Source: an uncultured Eubacteriales bacterium
GTDB lineage: Bacteria > Bacillota > Clostridia > Monoglobales > Monoglobaceae
NCBI GenBank assembly: GCA_900550775.1
Contig: URTH01000084.1
Span: 1-7,318 of the forward strand
Length of the DNA stretch: 7,318 nucleotides
Reading direction: 5' to 3'
The position numbers were made by a program, and so were the translations under genes. The notes under the pieces were generated by a model. That model made no database searches, had not been told where the DNA came from, and was given only the letters and a program-made list of their open reading frames with translations. How positions within the stretch are numbered: position 1 is the first letter of the stretch; each line of letters starts with the position of its first letter. Below, piece by piece: positions 1 to 5,151 of the stretch.

Positions 1-44
1 AGGAAGTAGAAATCTACTACCGCTTCATCGGCAAAATCGACTGA
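1..44 (+). CDS. C-terminal end of a truncated protein, possibly a large serine recombinase (DUF4368-type tail)
   Basis: Only the last 13 codons and the TGA stop at 42-44 lie in the window, read in the frame that begins at base 3. They encode EVEIYYRFIGKID. A short beta-strand-like tail of the type (V/I)-(E/D)-I-Y-Y-x-F-I-G-K-I is, from memory of the family, common at the very end of Clostridial large serine recombinases that carry a C-terminal DUF4368 domain (the TnpX-like group found on integrative elements and prophages). Thirteen residues are too few to prove this, so the assignment is an inference. No terminator hairpin is visible between this stop and the next gene 47 bases downstream, so read-through into the small ORF and the collagen-like gene is possible. 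Confidence 0.42.
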   Translation, partial: EVEIYYRFIGKID

Positions 45-91
45 CCTTTCTTTTTCATCTAACAATATCTTTAATTAAGGGAAACGGGGAG

Positions 92-214
92 ATGGCTGCT
101 TTTTATAACGAAGAGGCAGGCCGTTACCGGCCGGATTCGCCGGCATATCTGTCCAACAAGGCGTACTTTTTGAACCAATGCGCCCAAGTGAAAGAAGAAA
201 GGAAGAATCCTTGA
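92..214 (+). CDS. Unrecognised 40-residue protein upstream of and overlapping the collagen-like gene
   Basis: An ATG at 92 opens 40 codons ending in TGA at 212-214. A purine-rich Shine-Dalgarno stretch (AAGGGA, 77-82) lies 9 bases before the ATG, with a second G-rich run touching it. The product is hydrophilic, with no signal peptide or membrane segment. It has an aromatic-rich first half (Phe-4, Tyr-5, Tyr-12, Tyr-19, Tyr-25, Phe-26), one cysteine (Cys-30) and a charged end (KEERKNP). I recognise no family. Its stop overlaps the ATG of the next gene by one base (TGATG), the usual arrangement for translational coupling, so the two proteins may be made together. Alternatively it is only a leader ORF that brings ribosomes to the collagen-like start, or a chance ORF. 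It is supported by ribosome-site spacing and overlap alone. Confidence 0.5.
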   Translation: MAAFYNEEAGRYRPDSPAYLSNKAYFLNQCAQVKEERKNP

Positions 215-987
215 TGAGTTGTCAGGAAGAAATAGCCAGAATTATGAACCAAATAGAGACCAATGAGACAGCATCGCGGCGTATAGCGAGGCGGTGTTGC
301 TGCTGTTGCGCAACCGGGGCAACCGGGGCAACCGGGGCAACCGGGGCAACCGGCGCAACCGGCGCAACCGGGGCAACCGGCGTAACCGGCGTAACCGGCG
401 CAACCGGAGCAACCGGAGCAACCGGAGCAACCGGCGTAACCGGCGTAACCGGCGCAACCGGCGTAACCGGCGTAACCGGCGTAACCGGCGCAACCGGAGC
501 AACCGAACGGGAAGAAGAATTGCTGACCAACGGGGGAATGGAAACCTTTGAGGGAAACTTACCGACCGGCTGGAGTTCCTCCAGCGCAGAGCTTGTGGCG
601 CAAACGACGGCGGCGGGAGAGGTTCATACCGGGAACCCTGCCGTAAGGCTGCAAAACGATGCGAATTTGTCGCAGGAGACGGAAACGGAATCAAAGCGTT
701 TTGATCTATCCTTTTTTGCCCTGGGAAGCGGAAATTCGGGCAGTTTAGACGTGACGCTGGACTTTATCGATGAAGCGGAGGGGACGCTTGGCAGCACGCT
801 GCTTACGATAACGCCCGGCAACCTTCCGGGAACCGCGCCGCTGTTTGGCACGTATCAAAAGCGGGGTATCGTTGCGCCGGCAGGTACGGCTACGGTACGG
901 TTACAGTTTTCTGTCACGGCAGGGGCCGGGGAGTATGTGATCATTGATGACGTTTCTCTCATCGGCTATTTAACGGAAACAGAATAA
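214..987 (+). CDS. Collagen-like GXT-repeat protein with a C-terminal beta-sandwich (CBM-like) domain
   Basis: The product is 257 residues. I chose the ATG at 214 because a purine-rich AAAGGAAG-type site precedes it by about 9 bases; the in-frame ATG at 178 has none. Residues 1-27 are polar and charged with no signal peptide. Residues 28-32 are five consecutive cysteines. Residues 33-97 are Gly-X-Thr triplets with X = Ala or Val, a collagen-like pattern. Residues from about 103 to 257 start with an N-G-G-M-E-T motif and a P-T-G-W, and end with I-I-D-D-V-S-L, the hallmark pattern of jelly-roll carbohydrate-binding-like domains. No sortase motif or membrane anchor is seen. In Firmicutes, cytosolic-start proteins with GXT repeats and a globular C-terminus (BclA-like) are often spore-surface filaments; that location is inferred here. 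A strong hairpin follows the stop. Confidence 0.88.
   Translation: MSCQEEIARIMNQIETNETASRRIARRCCCCCATGATGATGATGATGATGATGATGVTGVTGATGATGATGATGVTGVTGATGVTGVTGVTGATGATEREEELLTNGGMETFEGNLPTGWSSSSAELVAQTTAAGEVHTGNPAVRLQNDANLSQETETESKRFDLSFFALGSGNSGSLDVTLDFIDEAEGTLGSTLLTITPGNLPGTAPLFGTYQKRGIVAPAGTATVRLQFSVTAGAGEYVIIDDVSLIGYLTETE
310..504 (+). repeat. Nine-base tandem repeat encoding collagen-like Ala/Val-Thr-Gly triplets
   Basis: Twenty-one complete copies of a 9-base unit (GCAACCGGG and variants) run head to tail from 310 to 498, followed by a 6-base partial copy to 504. Variation is confined to two places: base 2 (C or T, giving Ala or Val) and base 9 (G, C or A, all Gly). Copies 1-4 end in G, and later copies mix C and A endings. 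A three-unit block of one Ala unit and two Val units recurs at copies 8-10, 14-16 and 17-19, indicating slippage or unequal exchange of multi-unit blocks. Because the unit is a multiple of three, gain or loss of copies keeps the frame. The absence of stops in the repeat in other frames explains the spurious ORFs over this stretch. Confidence 0.97.
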
Positions 988-990
988 AAG

Positions 991-1022
991 AAGGCCCGCA
1001 GCGCACGCTGCGGGCTTTCTTT
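991..1022. terminator. Bidirectional intrinsic terminator between convergent genes
   Basis: GCCCGCAGC (994-1002) pairs perfectly with GCTGCGGGC (1007-1015) around a four-base loop, and A-T pairs extend the stem outward. On the plus strand a T-rich run (TTTCTTTATTT) follows; on the minus strand the flank reads as TTCTTTTATT. The hairpin starts 6 bases after the collagen-like stop and lies 9 bases beyond the stop of the leftward phosphoribosyltransferase, so it can end both transcripts. Confidence 0.93.
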
Positions 1023-1030
1023 ATTTGCAA

Positions 1031-1591
1031 TTAAGATTTCGGGGTGCCGTCCGCGTGGAACAGCGGCAGCGGTGCGAGATAGGTAATATCGTCCCGTTCT
1101 GCGGCGTCTCCCTCAGCCAGCACGGTCATTCGGCCGGCGATGATGCCGCCGACTTCTTTTACCAGCGTTTCCAGCGCGGTCAGTGACTCGCCGGTACTAA
1201 TGACATCGTCCACAATCAGGACGCGCTTACCTCTCATGGCGGCGCTGTCCGCGCCGCTGATGCAAAGCATCTGACGGCTTACCGTGGTGATGGAATTGAC
1301 ATAAGTCGTATGCAGATCCTGCATATAAAGCTTTGGCCCCTTCCGGGCAACGATATAATTCTTTGCGCCGGACTGCCGCGCCATTTCATGAATCAGGGGA
1401 ATCCCCTTGCTTTCGGCAGTAATCATAATATCGTATTCCGGCGCTATCGCCAGAAGCTCTCTGGCAGCGGCAACCGTAATTTCTGCATCGCCGAACATGA
1501 CAAAGGCGGCAATATACAAATCGTCATTCACCCTGCAAAGGGGAAGGTGACGGGTCAGACCCGCAATTTCCATCGTATAGTGGCTTTTCAT
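1031..1591 (-). CDS. Adenine-phosphoribosyltransferase-like purine phosphoribosyltransferase
   Basis: This 186-residue protein belongs to the type I phosphoribosyltransferases (Apt-like, COG0503). The diagnostic PRPP-binding motif VLIVDDVISTGES is at residues 124-136, with the two Asp and the T-G expected to hold the ribose 5-phosphate. An A-E-S-K-G-I-P segment (59-65) matches the pyrophosphate-loop region of Apt-like enzymes, and a conserved-looking V-L-A-E-G-D-A-A segment (157-164) follows. The predicted reaction is purine base plus PRPP to nucleoside monophosphate and pyrophosphate in the cytoplasm. Length matches the family (about 170-190). The gene lies 29 bases after the NCS2 permease stop, so the two form a transport-and-trap salvage operon. 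An AAAGG site precedes the ATG by about 13 bases, slightly far. Adenine is the default substrate from family resemblance; xanthine, guanine or a purely PRPP-sensing role cannot be excluded. Confidence 0.9.
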   Translation of the reverse strand: MKSHYTMEIAGLTRHLPLCRVNDDLYIAAFVMFGDAEITVAAARELLAIAPEYDIMITAESKGIPLIHEMARQSGAKNYIVARKGPKLYMQDLHTTYVNSITTVSRQMLCISGADSAAMRGKRVLIVDDVISTGESLTALETLVKEVGGIIAGRMTVLAEGDAAERDDITYLAPLPLFHADGTPKS

Positions 1592-1620
1592 GATGAAATC
1601 ATTTCCTTTCGGTCAAACTG

Positions 1621-2973
1621 TTAGCCCATAATGTGCAGGAACTTAAGCACGAAGTATAGAGCAAAAAGAACGGTGGTAACCCACATAACCGGTTTAACTT
1701 CTTTAATTTTCCCGGTGAGAACCTTGAGGATAACCCAGGTGAGCATACCGAACATAATGCCGTTTGCAATCGAGTATGTAAGCGGCATAAATACGACAGC
1801 GGCAAAGGCGCCAAGCGTATCTGCAGCATCGTTGTCAAACTTCACATTCTTGATGGAGCTGAGCATCAGCAGACCAACGAACATCATAGCCGGAGCCGTT
1901 GCAAACGAAGGAATCGCAAGGAAGAGCGGCGCAAATACGATGGAAATCAGGAAGAGAACGGCCGTAACAACCGAAGCAAGACCGGTTCTGCCGCCTGCCG
2001 AAACACCGGCGCTGGATTCCACATAACTTGTAACGGTCGAAACGCCAAGAGCCGCGCCGACACAGGTGCCGACCGCGTCTGCCATCAGTGCGCCCGTTGC
2101 GTGAGGAAGCTCTCCCTTTTCGTCGAGCAGGTTTCCTTTTTCCGCAACACCGATCAGAGTCCCAACGGTATCAAAGATATCCGTATAAAGGAAGGTGAAC
2201 ATCACAACCAGGAAGGTCGAGAAGTTTTTAGCGATATAGCTAAAATCAAAGTTACAGAAAGCAGGCGCCTCAATCTTCAGGCCATCAAACGACGGAATCA
2301 GTGAATATACGCCGTTTGCCGGATCAACCACATACCAGCCGCAAAGCTCAGCAGCAATGCCGAGAACCCATGTGATGAGGATACCGAGAAGAATGTCGCC
2401 GGGAACCTTAAAGTGGTGGAGAATGCCGATGATCAAAAGACCGGCCAGCGCCAGAACAAACTGCGGCGAGCCGAAATCACCGATTCCGAGAAGGGTGGCT
2501 TCGTTATCCACAACGATACCTGCGTTAATCATAGCAATGATGGTGATAAACAAACCGATACCGGCGGTAATACCGAATTTAAGGTTTTCCGGAATCTGGT
2601 TGATGAGCGCTTCTCTGAACTTGCAGAGTGAAAGAAGCATGAAGATAACACCCTCAATTAAAACAGCGGTCAAAGCAACGGAATAAGGAACTCCCATTGC
2701 GCCGCAGACCGAGAACGCGAAGAACGCGTTAAGACCCATGCCCGAAGCCAAAGCGACCGGATAGTTCGCAAAAAACGCCATACAAAGGGTGGCAATCGCA
2801 GCAGAAAGCGCCGTACCGGTCAGAATTGCACCGGCAGATACACCGTCGATGGTGCCGAGCTGTGACGGGTTTACCGCCAGAATGTAGGCCATTGCCAAGA
2901 AGGTGGTAATGCCGGCAATTACCTCTGTGCGCACGTTGGTTCCGTGCTCTTTAAGTTTAAAAAGTTTTTCCAA
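1621..2973 (-). CDS. NCS2-family (AzgA/PbuG-like) purine nucleobase permease
   Basis: The 450-residue product is highly hydrophobic, with about a dozen or more membrane segments, and fits the AzgA/PbuG branch of the NCS2 proton-coupled nucleobase transporters (COG2252) in length. Family landmarks are visible in order: an N-terminal R-T-E-V-I-A-G-I-T-T-F segment (15-25), A-S-G-M-G-L-N-A-F-F (76-85), TDIFDTVGTLIGV (264-276) carrying substrate-site acidic residues, and a VESSAGVSAGGRTG stretch (318-331). It should import hypoxanthine, guanine or adenine across the cytoplasmic membrane. The start is TTG at 2973 with a GGGAGGG ribosome site 7 bases upstream. The phosphoribosyltransferase follows in the same operon. 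The promoter at 3104-3132 gives a leader of about 120 bases that can fold, but I find no guanine/adenine (purine) riboswitch core in it. Which purine is carried cannot be told from sequence alone. Confidence 0.95.
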   Translation of the reverse strand: MEKLFKLKEHGTNVRTEVIAGITTFLAMAYILAVNPSQLGTIDGVSAGAILTGTALSAAIATLCMAFFANYPVALASGMGLNAFFAFSVCGAMGVPYSVALTAVLIEGVIFMLLSLCKFREALINQIPENLKFGITAGIGLFITIIAMINAGIVVDNEATLLGIGDFGSPQFVLALAGLLIIGILHHFKVPGDILLGILITWVLGIAAELCGWYVVDPANGVYSLIPSFDGLKIEAPAFCNFDFSYIAKNFSTFLVVMFTFLYTDIFDTVGTLIGVAEKGNLLDEKGELPHATGALMADAVGTCVGAALGVSTVTSYVESSAGVSAGGRTGLASVVTAVLFLISIVFAPLFLAIPSFATAPAMMFVGLLMLSSIKNVKFDNDAADTLGAFAAVVFMPLTYSIANGIMFGMLTWVILKVLTGKIKEVKPVMWVTTVLFALYFVLKFLHIMG

Positions 2974-2980
2974 AATATTT

Positions 2981-2987
2981 CCCTCCC
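2981..2987 (-). promoter_or_regulatory. Ribosome binding site that decides the TTG start of the permease
   Basis: The minus strand reads GGGAGGG here, 7 bases before the TTG at 2973. No ATG in the same frame is nearby, and the codons after the TTG give the usual PbuG-type N-terminus (MEKLFKLKEHGT...), so the non-ATG start is well supported. Confidence 0.85.
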
Positions 2988-3030
2988 GGAAAAAATAGTG
3001 TATAATAATTTAATTTTTTTTAAATGAAAA

Positions 3031-3088
3031 GACGAACAGGAAAATATCCCGTCCCCCAACCCGTTTGTGACGGAAAAAACAGGATACT
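3031..3088 (-). promoter_or_regulatory. Structured 5' leader of the permease operon with two alternative foldings
   Basis: On the minus strand AGTATC (3083-3088) can pair with GATATT (3043-3048), and inside it CCGTC (3069-3073) pairs with GACGG (3049-3053), closing a G-rich loop. Alternatively the same GACG (3050-3053) pairs with CGTC (3031-3034), giving a hairpin followed at once by TTTT. The two foldings exclude each other, as in transcription attenuators and riboswitches. The terminator-like form is weak, with only 4 outer pairs plus an inner GG/CC, so it may not terminate. The purine-riboswitch signatures (TCTACC loop, GACTA) are absent, and I match it to no known leader class. Pairing is seen; regulation is inferred. 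Confidence 0.35.
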
Positions 3089-3103
3089 GCAACAATATCT
3101 ATT

Positions 3104-3132
3104 ATTTTAACATAATATTGCACAGGTTTCAA
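3104..3132 (-). promoter_or_regulatory. SigA-type promoter for the permease/phosphoribosyltransferase operon
   Basis: The minus strand has TTGAAA (3127-3132), a 17-base spacer and TAAAAT (3104-3109), with TG one base upstream of the -10 box (extended -10). Transcription would start near 3097, giving a leader of about 124 bases before the TTG start. The surrounding sequence is AT-rich, as in low-GC Gram-positive promoters. Confidence 0.75.
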
Positions 3133-3202
3133 CAATTTTTGTAAAATTTATTTTAAGATTTGGTTACACGGTAAAAAAATGGGAAAAACGTAAAAAATAC
3201 AC

Positions 3203-3231
3203 TTGCTTTTTGTATTCTTGCGGTGTATAAT
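3203..3231 (+). promoter_or_regulatory. SigA-type promoter for the Na/Pi cotransporter gene
   Basis: TTGCTT (3203-3208), exactly 17 bases, then a consensus TATAAT (3226-3231). Transcription would start near 3238, leaving a leader of roughly 87 bases to the TTG start at 3325. The leader holds two short hairpins (AAGGC/GCCTT at 3282-3298 and CCGC/GCGG at 3300-3310), the second touching the ribosome site. No Pho box was recognised upstream. Confidence 0.8.
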
Positions 3232-3308
3232 GTATTTGGTTAAGGTTGGCTTTTTGACCGGAACCGATTTCGATAAGCGAAAAGGCACACTGCGCCTTAC
3301 CGCTTTGC

Positions 3309-3316
3309 GGAGGGGG
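3309..3316 (+). promoter_or_regulatory. Ribosome binding site that decides the TTG start of the Na/Pi cotransporter
   Basis: GGAGGGGG lies 8 bases before TTG at 3325. Translation from this TTG gives M-D-I-A-I-Q followed directly by the first hydrophobic segment (L-F-G-G-L-G-M-F-L-F-G-M), the usual N-terminus of this family. The first two G bases are also the 3' end of a 4-bp CCGC/GCGG hairpin, so the site could be partly masked. Confidence 0.8.
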
Positions 3317-3324
3317 AATCCGTC

Positions 3325-5106
3325 TTGGACATTGCAATACAGATTATTAAATTGTTTGGCGGCCTGGGAATGTTCTTGTTTGGTATGCATACCATGAGTA
3401 CCGGACTGGAGCGTGCCGCCGGCAATCGGATGCGCCGGATTATGGAGCGTGTGACCGGCAATCTTTTTAAATCTGTCATACTCGGTGCCGTTGTGGCTGC
3501 CCTGACGCAGTCTAGCTCGGCAACCACCGTTATGGTGGTGGGCTTTGTCAATGCCGGCATCTTAAATCTGAGCCAGGCAGTCGGCATTATTATGGGCGCC
3601 AACATTGGGACAACCATTACCGCGTGGCTGCTGAGTTTAAACGATATTCCCGGCGGCGTTTGGTATTTGGAGCTGATTAAGCCCAATACACTCGCTCCGC
3701 TGGCGTTGGTGATCGGTGCGTTTATGCTCTTGTTCTGCAGCAGTAAAAAGAAGATTGTGGTAGGTGAATTTGTCATCGGCCTTGGAGTTTTATTCATCGG
3801 AATGGAGTATATGTCCGGCTCGATGGAGACTGTCTTTACACTGGTTCCGTCGCTGCAGAATCTCTTTGCCGGTGACAGTAATCCGTTTGTCGGCGTTTTA
3901 ATCGGTACCGGTGTAACGGCGATTATCCAGTCCAGCGCAGCCTCGGTGGGAATGCTGCAGGCGATTGCCTCGACGACGGCGCTGTCCTTTAACGCAGCGT
4001 TTCCGATTATTATGGGACAGAACATCGGTACCTGTGTGACGGCGCTGCTCTCCAGCATCGGGACAAATCGCAATGCGAAACGCGCCGCTATGATTCATCT
4101 GTACTTTAATATTATCGGTACTATTATCTTTATGACGGTTATTTATTTACTGCAGTTTTGTATCGGGCTGCCGTTTTGGTACAGCTCGGTGCGTGCCGTT
4201 GATATTTCGATCTTTCACTCGGTGTTTAATGTATGCACTACCCTGTTGCTGCTGCCGTTTAGCAAGCTGCTGATCTGGCTTGCCAACCAGACGCTGCGCA
4301 GCGGCAAGCATGACGCAGAGGATCCGTTTGCGCTGCTGGATTCGCGATTTTTCAGTACGCCGCCGATTGCGATTGCAAACATGAAAAAAGCAATGGTAGA
4401 CATGTGCAATGTTGCCTTAAAGAATGTGGTGAACTGCCGGACAATGCTGAAAACACGGGAGTTGACTTTAGACGGCGAATGTAAGGAAAACGAGGAGCTG
4501 CTGGATCAGTATGAGATTCGGCTGACAAGCTATCTGACGCAGATTTCCGAGCTGCCGCTCAGCGAGGAGGATACCCAGCGCGTGGCCGGGTATTTCCACA
4601 TGATTACCAATATTGAACGGATTGGTGACTATTGCGACAACATCCGCCAGGATATCATTCAAATGGTGGAAAAAAATATTGCCTTTACCGATCGGGCAAA
4701 GCACGATTTAAATACGCTGTTTTCTGCCATTGAGGAGGTAACGCGGCTGACGTTTTCGGCCTTTGAGGCATGCGATCCCATCCTGACCCGGCGGATCGAA
4801 CCGCTGGAGGAGGTTGTGGACAGCCTGCAGGAAAAGCTGGAAAAGGAGCATATGAGACGGCTGAAAAACAAGGAATGCAACGTAGAGGCCGGCGTCATCT
4901 TTTTGGAAATCATCAGCAACGCGGAGCGGATTTCGGATCACTGCTCCAACATCGGTGTGGCGATTCTGCAGGCGCAGCACGATGATAATGTGGATAACCG
5001 CCATGATTATCTGCGCGTGATTCATGCCGAGATGCCGGGAAATTACCGGGACGATTTTGAGAAGTACCGGGCGAAGTATCTGACCGAAAACGGCGAACAA
5101 GCCTAA
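3325..5106 (+). CDS. Na/Pi cotransporter family protein with C-terminal PhoU-like domain
   Basis: The 593-residue protein joins a membrane transporter (about 1-320) to a cytoplasmic helical domain (about 345-585). The membrane part shows the internal duplication of the SLC34/NptA family: Q-S-S-S-A-T-T (62-68) with G-A-N-I-G-T-T (91-97) in the first half, and Q-S-S-A-A-S (202-207) with G-Q-N-I-G-T-C (231-237) in the second. These QSS motifs form the phosphate and sodium site in the family. The C-terminal part contains two PhoU-type E-R-x-x-D motifs, E-R-I-G-D (431-435) and E-R-I-S-D (534-538), which bind metal in PhoU. The likely role is sodium-driven phosphate uptake across the cytoplasmic membrane, with the PhoU-like part gating or sensing; the latter is inferred. 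Size is typical for the fused form. It has its own promoter and terminator, so it is probably monocistronic. Confidence 0.95.
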   Translation: MDIAIQIIKLFGGLGMFLFGMHTMSTGLERAAGNRMRRIMERVTGNLFKSVILGAVVAALTQSSSATTVMVVGFVNAGILNLSQAVGIIMGANIGTTITAWLLSLNDIPGGVWYLELIKPNTLAPLALVIGAFMLLFCSSKKKIVVGEFVIGLGVLFIGMEYMSGSMETVFTLVPSLQNLFAGDSNPFVGVLIGTGVTAIIQSSAASVGMLQAIASTTALSFNAAFPIIMGQNIGTCVTALLSSIGTNRNAKRAAMIHLYFNIIGTIIFMTVIYLLQFCIGLPFWYSSVRAVDISIFHSVFNVCTTLLLLPFSKLLIWLANQTLRSGKHDAEDPFALLDSRFFSTPPIAIANMKKAMVDMCNVALKNVVNCRTMLKTRELTLDGECKENEELLDQYEIRLTSYLTQISELPLSEEDTQRVAGYFHMITNIERIGDYCDNIRQDIIQMVEKNIAFTDRAKHDLNTLFSAIEEVTRLTFSAFEACDPILTRRIEPLEEVVDSLQEKLEKEHMRRLKNKECNVEAGVIFLEIISNAERISDHCSNIGVAILQAQHDDNVDNRHDYLRVIHAEMPGNYRDDFEKYRAKYLTENGEQA

Positions 5107-5112
5107 AATAAG

Positions 5113-5144
5113 AACGGGGGACAGGAAAAATCCTGTCCCCCGTT
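5113..5144. terminator. Strong bidirectional intrinsic terminator
   Basis: A perfect 14-bp stem (AACGGGGGACAGGA with TCCTGTCCCCCGTT) closes a four-A loop at 5127-5130. A T-rich flank follows on the plus strand, and the minus strand continues as TTCTTATTTT. It starts 6 bases after the Na/Pi cotransporter stop and lies 7 bases beyond the stop of the leftward Ppx/GppA gene, so it serves both convergent units. Confidence 0.95.
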
Positions 5145-5151
5145 TGTTGTG

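Noticed and set aside
44..91. SigA or sporulation-sigma promoter before the small ORF
   Set aside because: The best match (TCGACT, 17 bases, TAACAA) is weak, and no CATA-type -10 of SigE/SigK was found, so it was not listed.
178..213. Earlier ATG at 178 as start of the collagen-like gene
   Set aside because: No ribosome site precedes it and it would lie within the small upstream ORF. ATG at 214 has a proper site.
310..504. CRISPR array
   Set aside because: The repeats are contiguous 9-base units with no unique spacers, and are coding.
222..694. Open frames on both strands through the collagen repeat (Pro-Val/Ala, Arg-Leu and Asn-Arg repeat proteins)
   Set aside because: The 9-base repeat contains no stop in these frames, so they open automatically. 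They lack ribosome sites and are shadows of the collagen-like gene.
2974..3100. Guanine/adenine riboswitch upstream of the permease
   Set aside because: Expected from the gene type, but the conserved TCTACC loop, the GACTA strand and the paired P1 sequence are not present in the leader.
3297..4073. Long leftward open frame antisense to the Na/Pi cotransporter
   Set aside because: It runs opposite a clear transporter gene and resembles no protein family. It arises from the codon bias of the real gene.
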